A stretch of DNA of 64,000 nucleotides, from positions 1,469,501-1,533,500 of the forward strand of contig JACKIH010000003.1 in NCBI GenBank assembly GCA_020638575.1, read 5' to 3'. The translations under genes and the position numbers were made by a program. A model generated the notes under the pieces. That model was not told the origin of the DNA. It did no database searches and saw only the letters and a list, made by a program, of their open reading frames with translations. Positions 1 to 8,551 of the stretch are shown here, piece after piece. Source of the stretch: Rhodospirillaceae bacterium. Lineage in GTDB: Bacteria; Pseudomonadota; Alphaproteobacteria; DSM-16000; Inquilinaceae. How positions within the stretch are numbered: the first letter of the stretch is position 1; every line of letters begins with the position of its first letter.

Positions 1-230
1 TCTGCGGTCTCAACCGCCGCCTCCATGTCCGGTCCGGCCGAAGCGGCGGCCGCCCACGCCGCGCCCTCCCCGCCGCCGAGGGACACCGCATAGCCGCCTT
101 CCCCGCCGCCACCGCCGCCGGCCAGGCCGGGCCGATCGGCCGGCCACAGGGCGGCCATCACCACACCGGCATGCACCAGCACCGCCGCCCCCAGGCAGGC
201 GGCCCAGCGATGGCGGCCGGGCGCCGTCAT
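1..230 (-). CDS. TonB-like energy transducer, N-terminal part (cut by window edge)
   Basis: The frame opens with ATG at 230, overlapping the stop of the upstream exbD by an ATGA, and stays open to base 1. The visible ~76 residues start MTAPGRHRW, then show one hydrophobic helix (about residues 10-30, ending VVMAALW), then a Gly/Ala-rich stretch. A single N-terminal transmembrane anchor placed directly after ExbB-ExbD-ExbD is the layout expected of TonB or a TonB-like periplasm-spanning protein. The diagnostic C-terminal domain lies outside the window, so the name rests on position and topology. A TolA-like anchor is an alternative. Confidence 0.55.
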   Translation of the reverse strand, partial: MTAPGRHRWAACLGAAVLVHAGVVMAALWPADRPGLAGGGGGGEGGYAVSLGGGEGAAWAAAASAGPDMEAAVETA

Positions 231-640
231 GGCGCCTCCGGAACGGTGACCAGCCACAGCCGCTCCAGGCCGGCCACCTGCAACCGCGCCACCAGCGCCA
301 CCACCGCCACCGCCTCGGCCCGTCCGTCGGCCCGAAGCTGTGCCGCAACGCCGGGTTCTCCCGCCAGCCGCGCGGCAACGGCGGCCTCCAGGGCCGCATC
401 CTCGATCTCCACCCCGTCCAGCGCCAGCCGCCCATCGGCGGCCAACGCAATCACCAGGTCGCGGTCGCCGGTGTCCGCCCGGCTGGCCGACTGGGGGGGA
501 TCGACCGGGAACGGGTCGGCGGCGGCCAGCCGCCCTGCCAGCAGGAAGAAAATGAGCAGCAGAAAGACGATGTTGGTGAGCGGCAGGAGGTTTTCCTCCC
601 CCCGTCGCGCGGACGTCGACCGGAACTCCAGGGCGCTCAT
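227..640 (-). CDS. exbD: ExbD/TolR family biopolymer transport protein (second copy)
   Basis: 137 residues beginning MSALEFRST, from the ATG at 640 that overlaps the preceding exbD stop by 4 nt. A cytoplasmic N-terminus is followed by one transmembrane helix (NIVFLLLIFFLLAG, about residues 20-34) and a periplasmic domain of about 100 residues, the ExbD architecture. The usual membrane Asp of ExbD/TolR is not obvious here: the helix opens PLTNIVFLL where the upstream paralogue has PLIDVVFIL, so this copy has Asn in place of Asp. It may be a structural partner in a heteromeric proton-channel complex. It sits in the middle of the exbB-exbD-exbD-tonB operon. Confidence 0.85.
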   Translation of the reverse strand: MSALEFRSTSARRGEENLLPLTNIVFLLLIFFLLAGRLAAADPFPVDPPQSASRADTGDRDLVIALAADGRLALDGVEIEDAALEAAVAARLAGEPGVAAQLRADGRAEAVAVVALVARLQVAGLERLWLVTVPEAP

Positions 641-1068
641 CGGGCCCGACCGGAGCTGGGGCTGCCGGCCAGCGACACGTCGGAGACCCCGGCGGCGGAA
701 ATCCGGTCCAGCACCGCCACCAGATCCTGCACCGCCACACCGCGCTCCGGGCGCACCAGCACGCGCCGCTCGGGCACGTCGGCAAGCCGGGCCGACAGCG
801 CTTCCAGGGACATCGGTTCGCCCGACAGGCGCACGCCACCAGCCCGCACCTCCACCAGCAGCGCGCCTGCGCCTGCCGCCCCGCCTTCGGCGCCGGCCCG
901 CGACGCCACCTCGATGCTGCGCCAATCGACGAAGCTGGAGGCCAGCATGAAGAAGATGACCAGGATGAACACCACATCGATCAGCGGCGTCAGGCTGATC
1001 AGACTGCGCGCGCGGCCCGCGGTGCTAAGCGGCCGATGCCGGGGCTGCAGTGAGGTCTCGGTACGCAT
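637..1068 (-). CDS. exbD: ExbD/TolR family biopolymer transport protein (first copy)
   Basis: 143 residues. The N-terminal segment ends in LTPLIDVVFILVIFFMLASSF (about 26-46), a single transmembrane helix with the conserved Asp (PLIDVVF) that carries protons in ExbD/TolR. A periplasmic domain follows. The product works with ExbB to couple proton motive force to an outer-membrane receptor through TonB. The start overlaps the end of exbB by 44 nt and the stop overlaps the next exbD by 4 nt, so the set is translationally coupled. Confidence 0.92.
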   Translation of the reverse strand: MRTETSLQPRHRPLSTAGRARSLISLTPLIDVVFILVIFFMLASSFVDWRSIEVASRAGAEGGAAGAGALLVEVRAGGVRLSGEPMSLEALSARLADVPERRVLVRPERGVAVQDLVAVLDRISAAGVSDVSLAGSPSSGRAR

Positions 1069-1771
1069 GGTGTGCTGCCGGGTCGCTCTGGGTTGACAGG
1101 TCGGGGGTGAAGGCCTGGGTAACGATGCTCTCCATCTGCTGGGCCAGGCGATCGATCGAGCGCTCCAGCCAGGTGTGCGCCACCACCACCGGCATGGCGA
1201 CCGCCAGCCCGACCGCGGTGGTGAGCAGTGCCTGCCAGATGCCGCCGGACAGGATGGAGGGGTCGACCCGGCTGCCGGCGTGCTCCAGGTTCTGGAAGGC
1301 TTCGATCATGCCGAGCACGGTGCCGAACAGGCCGAGCAGCGGGGCCAGCGAGGCGATCACTTCCAGCGGCCGCAGCCAGGTGCGCAGCCGGTCCAGCGCC
1401 TCGGTGCCGTAGCGCAGCACCTCCTCCCGCACGGCCGGCTCCGGCAGGCTGCGCTGGCGGCCCCTGAGCGCGCGTGCCAGGGCCTGGGCGGCCGGATTGG
1501 GCGAGCCGGCGGCCATCTCCAGCGCCTGCTGGTTCCGGCCGGCGCGAGCAAGGTCGAGCGCGCGGCGCGCCGTGCCGGTATCGCCGGCCCGCACGGTGCG
1601 AAGCTGCCACAGCTTGGCGAAGACGATGGTGCACGCCGCCACCGACAAGACGAGCAGGATCGCCACCACCGGGCCGCCGGCCTGGAGCAGGTGGAAAGCC
1701 CGGTCGATCACGTCCGGCGGCGCACCGGCCATGCCCAGGCCATCGGTGGCCGCGCGCACGTCCTCGTCCAT
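1025..1771 (-). CDS. exbB: ExbB/MotA/TolQ proton channel family protein
   Basis: The frame is open much further upstream, but the ATG at 1771 (MDEDVRAATDG, 248 aa) gives the usual ExbB length and has an AGGGG ribosome site about 9 nt before it. Three membrane regions are visible: VVAILLVLSVAACTIVFAKLW near the start, ASLAPLLGLFGTVLGMIEAF mid-protein (the GLxGTVxGM signature) and ALLTTAVGLAVAMPVVVAHTW near the end. It is the first gene of the energy-transduction operon and diverges from the lyase gene at 2087. Confidence 0.92.
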   Translation of the reverse strand: MDEDVRAATDGLGMAGAPPDVIDRAFHLLQAGGPVVAILLVLSVAACTIVFAKLWQLRTVRAGDTGTARRALDLARAGRNQQALEMAAGSPNPAAQALARALRGRQRSLPEPAVREEVLRYGTEALDRLRTWLRPLEVIASLAPLLGLFGTVLGMIEAFQNLEHAGSRVDPSILSGGIWQALLTTAVGLAVAMPVVVAHTWLERSIDRLAQQMESIVTQAFTPDLSTQSDPAAHHAYRDLTAAPASAA

Positions 1772-2019
1772 GGCAAGCGTCCCCTGGAGCGCCCAAATTT
1801 GCAAATGCGATGCATTCTCAATAGATCGGGCGGGTTCGTCAAGCAGAGCACGCGGGCACGCAGGGTGGCGTGGGTTTGCCCAGGCGCTTCGTACCGCTGT
1901 CGATGACGGAGCGGACCGGCAGGGCGGCTGCGAAATCGCTCCCATCACCGCCCGGAGTGCACTTCCGCACCGAGGATTTGGGCCAGTCTGGCACGGAGCC
2001 TGATGGCGTTTCGGTCGAA

Positions 2020-2034
2020 TGTCAACAGTTGACA
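2020..2034. promoter_or_regulatory. Palindromic operator copy 1 (TGTCAACAGTTGACA)
   Basis: A perfect 15-bp palindrome lies 52 bp before the lyase start at 2087 and 249 bp before the divergent exbB start. The same motif recurs at 10715, 12078, 15389, 16582 and 21739, always upstream of catabolic genes. The size and symmetry fit a dimeric GntR/FadR-type repressor site. The proposed binder is the GntR protein at 14631-15323 (inference). Confidence 0.75.
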
Positions 2035-2086
2035 AGCACTTCTCGGCCAATAAGATTGACGCGCCTCGACTGCGGGAAACCAAGAA

Positions 2087-3001
2087 ATGCACGATTCCGT
2101 GAATTCCGGCCGGGCACCGCTTGCCTATTGCGATGCCGCCGAGCGCCGACGTTTGTTGAAACGGCTGGTATCGGAACGCAAAGCCGCGCTGTTACCCGGT
2201 GCGGCCAATGCCTTGACGGCACGGATCATCGAAGATCTCGGCTTTCGCGCGCTCTACCTCACGGGTGCAGGACTTACGAATACCAATCTCGGCCAACCCG
2301 ATCTTGGGCTGATTACTGCGACGGAGGTGATCGAGGCGACAGCCCGCATCAGCGACGTCTGCCAGTTGCCGCTGATCGTCGACATGGACACGGGCTTCGG
2401 CAACGCGCTCAACGCCTACAAGACGGTGCAGAAACTCGAATCGGCCGGAGCGGCCGGTATCCAGGTCGAGGACCAGATTTTCCCCAAGAAGTGTGGCCAC
2501 TTCTCCGGCAAGGGCGTGGTCCCGATCGGCGAAATGCTCGGCAAGCTGCGCGCCTGCCTGGACGCGCGCCGCGATGCCAACACCCAGATCATCGCGCGCA
2601 CCGATGCGCGCGCCGTGGAAGGGTTCGCGGCGGCGATGGACCGCGCCCACCAGATGATCGAAGCCGGCGCCGACATCACCTTTGTCGAAGCGCCGGTGAA
2701 CGAGGAGGAGATCCGCGCCATCGGCCAGCTTCCCGCACCGCAGATGCTCAATCTTGTGGTCGGCGGGCGAACGCCCATGATGGCACCCGAACAGCGTATC
2801 GCCGCCGGCTTCTCGCTGGTGCTCTACGCCAACGCGGCCTTGCAGGCCTCGGTAAAGGCGATGCAGGACGTGCTGGGATCGCTGTTGAGGGACGGCTCGC
2901 TGGACAAGGTGTCCGATCGCCTGGCCGGCTTCGAGGAACGCCAGCGCCTGGTCGGCAAGCCGGACTACGACGCGTTGTCGGAACGCTACGAGGGGGCGTA
3001 G
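2087..3001 (+). CDS. Isocitrate lyase/PEP mutase family carboligase-lyase
   Basis: 304 residues. Family marks are VDMDTGFGNALN (Mg-binding Asp region, about residues 100-111), AGIQVEDQIFPKKCGH (about 123-139, with the KKCGH catalytic loop), TQIIARTDA, and FVEAP near 205. Members cleave 2-methylisocitrate, 2,3-dimethylmalate or oxaloacetate, or form P-C bonds. The neighbouring PrpF-type isomerase and the two MmgE/PrpD genes in the regulon favour cleavage of a branched hydroxy-di- or tricarboxylate. The exact substrate cannot be read from sequence. It is first gene of a two-gene unit and follows operator copy 1. Confidence 0.85.
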   Translation: MHDSVNSGRAPLAYCDAAERRRLLKRLVSERKAALLPGAANALTARIIEDLGFRALYLTGAGLTNTNLGQPDLGLITATEVIEATARISDVCQLPLIVDMDTGFGNALNAYKTVQKLESAGAAGIQVEDQIFPKKCGHFSGKGVVPIGEMLGKLRACLDARRDANTQIIARTDARAVEGFAAAMDRAHQMIEAGADITFVEAPVNEEEIRAIGQLPAPQMLNLVVGGRTPMMAPEQRIAAGFSLVLYANAALQASVKAMQDVLGSLLRDGSLDKVSDRLAGFEERQRLVGKPDYDALSERYEGA

Positions 3002-3030
3002 GTGAGGCCCAAACCTGTCGGAGACGACCG

Positions 3031-4179
3031 ATGAGCCTGTGCGACCTGCCGGCCCTGTTCATGCGCGGGGGCACCTCCAAGGCGATCGTGGTGCAAGTTC
3101 GCGATCTGCCCGAAGAGCGGGCTGCCTGGGACGCCATCTTTCTCGCCGCCCTGGGCTCGCCCGATCCCAGCGGCCGCCAGCTCGACGGCATGGGCGGGGG
3201 CATCTCGTCGCTCTCCAAGGTCTGCGTGGTGGGCCCGCCGAGCCGGCCGGACGCCGATGTCGACTACACCTTCGCCCAGGTGGCGATCGGCGATGCCACC
3301 GTCGACTACGGCGGCAACTGCGGCAACATGAGTGCCGCCATGGGACCGGCGGCGTTCGAGCTGGGCCTGTTGGAGCGCCCGGAGGACGGCGAGGCGGTGG
3401 TGCGTGTCCACAACACCAACACCGGCAAGGTCATCCGCGCCCGCTTCCCGGTGGTGGGCGGGCTGCTGGACCCCGATGGCACCCTGGCCATCGACGGCGT
3501 CGCCGGTACCGCGGCCCCGATCCGCCTGGAGTTCCTCGATCCCGGCGGGGCGAAGACCGGCACCCTGCTGCCCACCGGTAACGCCGTGGACACCCTCAGC
3601 CTGCCCGACGGACGGGAGGTGACGGCGAGCCTGGTCGACGCCGCCAACCCCTGCGTCTTCGTGGCCGCCGCCGATCTCGGCAAGACCGCCACCGAGCACC
3701 CGGATGCCATGGATGCCGACACGGGCTTCATGGCGACCATGGAGGCCATCCGCCGCGCCGGGTCTGTCGCCATGGGGATCACCGCCGACCTCACGGCAGC
3801 CGCCCGCATGCCGAGCGTTCCCAAGGTGGCCATCGTCGCCGCTCCCACCGATGCCGTCACCCTGTCGGGCCGCACGGTGCGGGCCTGCGAGGCGTCGGTG
3901 ATCACACGCATGCTGTCGGTCGGCCAGCCGCACCGGGCGGTGCCGATCACCGGGGCGATCTGCCTGGCCGTCGCCACGCGCGTCCCCGGCTCCATCCCCA
4001 ACCGGTTCTGCGCCGTCGGCCAGGGGCCGCTGACGATCTCCCACCCGTCGGGCACCATCCTGGTGGACGCCGAGGTGGTCGAGGCGGGCGGATCGGTCCG
4101 GGCGGTCAGCGGCACCGTCTACCGGACCGCGCGCAAGCTGTTTTCCGGCACCGTCCACTACCGCCACACCGGCCCCTGA
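3031..4179 (+). CDS. PrpF family aconitate/methylaconitate/methylitaconate isomerase-like protein
   Basis: 382 residues. The start MSLCDLPALFMRGGTSKAIV carries the PrpF signature MRGGTSK. The body has YGGNCGNMSAAMGPAA (about residues 92-107) with the catalytic Cys and the diaminopimelate-epimerase-like fold pattern, and VHNTNTGK. Known members isomerise 2-methylaconitate (PrpF), 3-methylitaconate (Mii), 4-oxalomesaconate (GalD) or aconitate. It lies 29 bp after the lyase gene and is followed by an intrinsic terminator at 4251, so the two form an operon. Confidence 0.88.
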   Translation: MSLCDLPALFMRGGTSKAIVVQVRDLPEERAAWDAIFLAALGSPDPSGRQLDGMGGGISSLSKVCVVGPPSRPDADVDYTFAQVAIGDATVDYGGNCGNMSAAMGPAAFELGLLERPEDGEAVVRVHNTNTGKVIRARFPVVGGLLDPDGTLAIDGVAGTAAPIRLEFLDPGGAKTGTLLPTGNAVDTLSLPDGREVTASLVDAANPCVFVAAADLGKTATEHPDAMDADTGFMATMEAIRRAGSVAMGITADLTAAARMPSVPKVAIVAAPTDAVTLSGRTVRACEASVITRMLSVGQPHRAVPITGAICLAVATRVPGSIPNRFCAVGQGPLTISHPSGTILVDAEVVEAGGSVRAVSGTVYRTARKLFSGTVHYRHTGP

Positions 4180-4250
4180 TGGGGGCCGCCGACATCCCCT
4201 ATCGGCTGCGTCCCTAACCGCAGCAAGGCCAGCGCCTGGCCACCCTTGAG

Positions 4251-4280
4251 GCCGGTTCCCCTGGGAACCGGCTTTCTTTT
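4251..4280 (+). terminator. Rho-independent terminator after the PrpF-type gene
   Basis: GCCGGTTCCC at 4251-4260 pairs perfectly with GGGAACCGGC at 4263-4272 and is followed by TTTCTTTT. It ends the lyase-isomerase operon and separates it from the convergent transporter operon that ends at 4480. The remaining ~200 bp up to 4480 are very GC-rich with nothing I recognise. Confidence 0.85.
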
Positions 4281-4479
4281 GGCGTGCGATGGGGCTCGGG
4301 CGCCCGGTGCGCGAAGCGGCCTTTGCGCGCTGTCCGCGCGGCGGGAATCGTGCGCGCAGACCCTGCGGCGGGCGGGCGGCGGGCGCGCAGCCCCCATCCC
4401 CAGGCCGACACCGGGGCGCAGGGGCCGGAGAGGTGCACTCCGACCCCCGCCCCGGGTGCCCCTGGCTTGGCGGGACGGA

Positions 4480-5970
4480 CTAGTTCGCCAGGGACGTCGT
4501 GTAGGCCGCAGCACTCTCGCCGGCCAGCTTCCCAAAGACCGAGCCCGACATCAGGCCGGTGCCGCCGGGGTAGTTTTCGAAGAACAGGCCGCCCACCAGT
4601 TCGCCCGCCGCATAGAGGCCGGGGATCGACTGGTCGGTCATGTCCTGCACCTCGCCCTGGGTGTTCACCTGCAGGCCGCCGAAGGTGAAGGTGATGCCCG
4701 TGGTGCACACGAAGGCCACGTATGGCGGCTTGTTGATGGGCAGGGCCCAGTTGGACTTGGGCGGCTCGATCCCGGTGGTGCATTTGCCGTCCAGGATCGC
4801 GGGATTGTACGGCTGGTCGCCGCACGCCGCGTTGTACTCCTTCACCGTCTCGGCGAGCTTCTGCGGGTCGAGCTCCAACTGTTCGGCCAGTTCCTCGATG
4901 GTATCGGCCTCGGCCTTGGTCACCTGGCGGATGCGGTACTCGTCGCGCAGCATGGCCACCGTCTGCTGGTCGAAGATCTGAACGCAGGTGCGGTTGGGCT
5001 GCGCCATGATCTCGCGGCCGTACTTGGCGTAGGTCAGGTTGCGGTAGTCGGCACCCTCGTCGACGAAGCGCTCGCAGTTGGTGTTGACCATGATGCCCAG
5101 CGGGTAGGAGTGCTTCTGGAAGTTGTCGAGCACCCAGCGGTCGCCATAGGGCGGCGCGGAGATGTCCCATTCGCAGGCGTGGCAGGACGACCAGTTGCCG
5201 TAGGGCCTGGCGCCGATGGCCAGCGCCATGTTGATGCCTTCACCCATGTTATGGCGGGTGCCGCGCACCCGGCACAGGTCCCAGCCCGACCCCAGGTAGC
5301 GTACCCGCATCTCCGGGTTGGATTCGAAGCCGCCGCAGGCCAGGATCACCGCCTTGCAGGGGATCTCCGAATAGCCCTCCTTGGCCCGCACCTTCACGCC
5401 GGTCACGGTGCGGTCGTTCGCCTGGATGAGGCCGATGGCGGCCGTGCCGTAGCGGATCTCGATGCCCATCTTCTGGGCTTCGGCGAGCTCGGCCTCCACC
5501 AGCCCGGCACCGCCGCCGACGGCTTCGATGTTGACGCCGCCGTAGAAGTGATGCTTGCCGTCGACGATGAAGGACTGGCGCCCGAACATCGGCACGAAGC
5601 GGATGTTGTGGCTGCGCAGCCACGCCATGGTCGGCCGCGAACGGTCGATGAGCAGGTTGGCCAAGTCCTCGTCGGACTGGTACTTGGTCACCTCCATCAA
5701 CTGGTCATAGAAGAACTCGCGGGTGTGGGGCGGCAGCACGATCTGGTCGCGCTCGGCGTCCGACAGGTCCGTCAGGATGTCCTCCACCACGTCGTCCAAC
5801 CCGTCGTGGGAGAAGCGGAAGCCGCCGGCGGTGAAGTACGAGTTGCCGCCCTTCTCGTCCTCCGGCGCGCGCTCCAGCACCAGCACGTTGGCACCGTTCT
5901 CCTTCGCGGAGAGGGCTGCACAGAGGGCGGCATTGCCGCAGCCAACAACAACAACGTCATACTCGGCCAA
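4480..5970 (-). CDS. FAD-dependent dehydrogenase, TcuA/fumarate-reductase-flavoprotein type
   Basis: 496 residues. The N-terminus MAEYDVVVVGCGNAALCAALSA is the FAD Rossmann motif (GxGxxA), with an acidic end to the second strand (VLVLERAPEDEKGGNSYFTAGGFRF). The C-terminal part has the flavin-closing segment (PGLYAAGELVGGLFFENYPGGTGLMSG). Overall it is closest to the FAD_binding_2 group that includes tricarballylate dehydrogenase TcuA. It is the last gene of the binding-protein/LivHMGF operon, with about 100 bp to livF. This suggests oxidation of the imported acid, for example tricarballylate to cis-aconitate (inference). A succinate-dehydrogenase-like or 3-ketosteroid-dehydrogenase-like role is less likely. 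Confidence 0.8.
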   Translation of the reverse strand: MAEYDVVVVGCGNAALCAALSAKENGANVLVLERAPEDEKGGNSYFTAGGFRFSHDGLDDVVEDILTDLSDAERDQIVLPPHTREFFYDQLMEVTKYQSDEDLANLLIDRSRPTMAWLRSHNIRFVPMFGRQSFIVDGKHHFYGGVNIEAVGGGAGLVEAELAEAQKMGIEIRYGTAAIGLIQANDRTVTGVKVRAKEGYSEIPCKAVILACGGFESNPEMRVRYLGSGWDLCRVRGTRHNMGEGINMALAIGARPYGNWSSCHACEWDISAPPYGDRWVLDNFQKHSYPLGIMVNTNCERFVDEGADYRNLTYAKYGREIMAQPNRTCVQIFDQQTVAMLRDEYRIRQVTKAEADTIEELAEQLELDPQKLAETVKEYNAACGDQPYNPAILDGKCTTGIEPPKSNWALPINKPPYVAFVCTTGITFTFGGLQVNTQGEVQDMTDQSIPGLYAAGELVGGLFFENYPGGTGLMSGSVFGKLAGESAAAYTTSLAN

Positions 5971-6072
5971 AGCTCATCTCCTTGCAGGTTCGCCGCCGGA
6001 ATGCGGCGCAGTGAAGGGTGCGGTCCGGCCGCGTGGGGCCGGACGGCGTGGGGGTGGCGGGCGCGGGCGCGC

Positions 6073-6789
6073 TCATCCGCCCAGGTAGGCGCGGCGCACG
6101 TGTTCGCTGGCTGCCAGCTCCGTGCCGGTGCCGCTGAGGGCGATGGCGCCGCTTTCGATGACGTAGGCGCGCTGGCAGAGGCGCAGCGCCATGTTGGCGT
6201 TCTGCTCGACCAGCACGATGGAGATCCCCTCTTCCCGGTTGATCTCCCGGATGATCTGGCCGATCTCCTGCACGCGGATCGGCGCCAGGCCGAGGGACGG
6301 CTCGTCGAGCAGCAGCAGCCGCGGCCTGGCCATCAGCGCCCGGCCGATGGCGAGCATCTGCTGTTCGCCGCCGGACAGCGAGCCGGCCATCTGCCCGCGC
6401 CGTTCCAGCAGGCGCGGGAAATAGGCGTAGACTCGCTGCATGGTGCGGGCGATCTCGGCCTTGTCGGTCTTCAGGTAGGCGCCAAGCTGCAGGTTCTCTT
6501 CCACCGACATCTGGGGAAACACCCGGCGGCCTTCCGGCGACAAGGTGATGCCCAGCTTCACCACGGCGGGCGGCGCCAGGCGCGTGATGTCGGTGCCCTC
6601 GAAGCGGATGGTCCCGCGCTCGGGCGGCGTCAGCCCCATGATCGCGCGGAGCGTGGTGGTCTTGCCGGCACCGTTGGAGCCGATCAGGGCCACGATCTCC
6701 TGCTCCGCCACATCCAGCGACACGCCGCGCAACGCCGAGCGCGGGCCGTAACTGACGTCGATCCGGTCAATGGTCAGCCCGCCGGTCAT
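6073..6789 (-). CDS. livF: Branched-chain amino acid-type ABC transporter ATP-binding protein LivF
   Basis: 238 residues. Walker A is GSNGAGKTT (about 37-45), the signature is LSGGEQQML, and Walker B is LLLLDEPSLGL. The short form without a C-terminal extension, ending SEHVRRAYLGG, is typical of LivF. It overlaps livG by 4 nt. With LivG it powers the LivH/LivM permease for a carboxylate or amino-acid-like solute. Confidence 0.93.
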   Translation of the reverse strand: MTGGLTIDRIDVSYGPRSALRGVSLDVAEQEIVALIGSNGAGKTTTLRAIMGLTPPERGTIRFEGTDITRLAPPAVVKLGITLSPEGRRVFPQMSVEENLQLGAYLKTDKAEIARTMQRVYAYFPRLLERRGQMAGSLSGGEQQMLAIGRALMARPRLLLLDEPSLGLAPIRVQEIGQIIREINREEGISIVLVEQNANMALRLCQRAYVIESGAIALSGTGTELAASEHVRRAYLGG

Positions 6790-7559
6790 GTCACCAGCTC
6801 CGTGCCCAGATAGGCTTCGATCACCTTGGGGTCGTTGCGGATCTCGTCGGGCGAGCCGGCGGCAATCAGTTCGCCGTGGTCGAGAACGATGATGCGGTGG
6901 CAGATGTCCATCACCAGGCGCATGTCGTGTTCGACGATGAGAACGCTCACCCGGCCGCGTTCGTGCATGGCGCGGATCAAGGCACCCATGGCCTGGGATT
7001 CCTCCGGGTTCAGGCCGGCGGCCGGCTCGTCCATCATGATCAGCTTGGGCCGGGAGGCGAACGCGATGGCGACGCCGAGCCGCCGCTGGTAGCCGTAGGG
7101 CAGTGCGCCGGCGAGCTGGTCGTGCACATGGGCGATGCCGACCTGCTCCAGGATGTCCATGCAGTCGGCCCGGTCGCGGGCCTGCGCCGCGGCGGACGCC
7201 CCGGTGCCGAAGATCGACCCCGCCAGGCTGTCCTGCGAGCGCGTGAAGGCACCGCGGACCACGTTTTCCAGCACGGTGCTGTCCGGGAAGACGCTGGTCG
7301 CCTGATAGGTGCGCGACAGGCCCATGCGGACGATGCGGCTGGGCCGCAGCCCGACGATGTTCTGGCCGTCGAAGCGGATCGAGCCGGAGGTCGGCGAGGT
7401 GTTGCCGCTCACCACGTTGAAGCAGGTGGTCTTGCCGGCACCGTTGGGGCCGATCAGCCCCAGCACTTCGTCGCTGCCGACGCTGAAGGTGACGTCGCTC
7501 AGGGCCATCAGGCCGCCGAACCGCTTGGAGATGTTGCGCACGTCGAGAAGCGGAGTCAT
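6786..7559 (-). CDS. livG: Branched-chain amino acid-type ABC transporter ATP-binding protein LivG
   Basis: The start is the ATG at 7559 (MTPLLDVRNISKRFGG), which overlaps livM by 4 nt and gives 257 residues. Walker A is GPNGAGKTT, Walker B is LIMMDEPAAGLNPEE, then IVEHDMRLVMDICHRIIVLDHG. The end PKVIEAYLGTE is the LivG C-terminal tail. The ABC signature reads PYGYQRRLGVAIAFA, a variant of the usual LSYGQQRRLE. Confidence 0.93.
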   Translation of the reverse strand: MTPLLDVRNISKRFGGLMALSDVTFSVGSDEVLGLIGPNGAGKTTCFNVVSGNTSPTSGSIRFDGQNIVGLRPSRIVRMGLSRTYQATSVFPDSTVLENVVRGAFTRSQDSLAGSIFGTGASAAAQARDRADCMDILEQVGIAHVHDQLAGALPYGYQRRLGVAIAFASRPKLIMMDEPAAGLNPEESQAMGALIRAMHERGRVSVLIVEHDMRLVMDICHRIIVLDHGELIAAGSPDEIRNDPKVIEAYLGTELVT

Positions 7560-8551
7560 TGCCCGCCCCCCTGCCGGCGCAAGACCGACGGAAGCGAGAC
7601 CAGTCCGCCCGGCAGCAGGCGCAGCACCAGGATCAGGATGGCGCCGTAGATGATGTGCTGCAGGCCCTCGAAGTCGCGCAGCAGCTCCGGCAGCGGCGTG
7701 ATCACCGCGGCACCGATCATCGCCCCCCAGAACAACGAGCGGCCGCCCACCACGAGCATGGTGATGAAGGCCACCGAATTGTGGAAGGTGAAGGTATCGG
7801 GCGAAACGAAGCGGATGTAGTGCGCCATCATGGCCCCGCCGAGCCCGGCGATGCCGCTGCCGATGGCAAAGGCGATCACCTGGTAGCGCGCCGTGTCGAT
7901 GCCGCAGGACTCCGCCAGGTCGATGTTCTGGTGAATGGAGTCGAAGGCGCGCCCGAAGGTCGAGCGCTTCAGCCCCCAGGTGAACAGCAGCACGGCCAGG
8001 AAGACGCCGAACACCAGATAGAAGAACATCGGCCGCGGCCCGAAGCTGACCCCGGCAATGACGATCGCCGGAATGCTGATCAGACCGTTGGCGCCGTTGG
8101 TGAGGTCCGCCCAGTTGAGCACCAGAAGCGTGAACATCTGGCCGAACAGGAAGGTGACCAGGACGAAATAGACGCCCCTGAGGCGCAGGATGACTGCCCC
8201 CAGCAGCGCGGCCATGCCCGCCGTCGCCAGGGCCGCGATGATCAGGGCAATGGCCGGCGGCACCTCCAGGCGCATGGCCAGCAGTGCGGACATGTAGGCG
8301 CCGAGCCCGGCGAAGGCGGCGTGGCCGAAGGAAAGCTGGCCCACCGAATAGATGATCCACAGGCTGAGCGCGAAGATGCCGCTGAGCAGCGTCAAGTTGG
8401 CGATGTGGACGTAGAACAGGTTCGGCAGCAGGTCCGGCACGAAGGCCGCGACGATGCTGGCCGCGACCACGAGGCCCAGGCGGACGGTGAGACCGGTCTT
8501 GGCGATCATCCTGGCCTCGGCGGATTTGGCGGCAATGGCAGGCTTCGTCAC
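7556..8551 (-). CDS. livM: Branched-chain amino acid-type ABC transporter permease LivM
   Basis: 331 residues with a soluble ~20-residue N-terminus followed by multiple hydrophobic helices. The LivM hallmark GQLSFGHAAFAGLGAYMSALL is at about residues 90-110, and IAGLGGAMMAHYIRFVSPDTF near 235. Downstream are VVGGRSLFWGAMIGAAVIT and the C-terminal YGAILILVLRLLPGG. It lies one base from livH and overlaps livG by 4 nt. Confidence 0.93.
   Translation of the reverse strand: MTKPAIAAKSAEARMIAKTGLTVRLGLVVAASIVAAFVPDLLPNLFYVHIANLTLLSGIFALSLWIIYSVGQLSFGHAAFAGLGAYMSALLAMRLEVPPAIALIIAALATAGMAALLGAVILRLRGVYFVLVTFLFGQMFTLLVLNWADLTNGANGLISIPAIVIAGVSFGPRPMFFYLVFGVFLAVLLFTWGLKRSTFGRAFDSIHQNIDLAESCGIDTARYQVIAFAIGSGIAGLGGAMMAHYIRFVSPDTFTFHNSVAFITMLVVGGRSLFWGAMIGAAVITPLPELLRDFEGLQHIIYGAILILVLRLLPGGLVSLPSVLRRQGGGQ

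Noticed and set aside
10..450. 146-codon minus-strand frame rich in Arg/Trp
   Set aside because: It overlaps exbD in another frame and reads as GC-rich noise. The frame starting at 230 (TonB-like) fits operon spacing and topology better.
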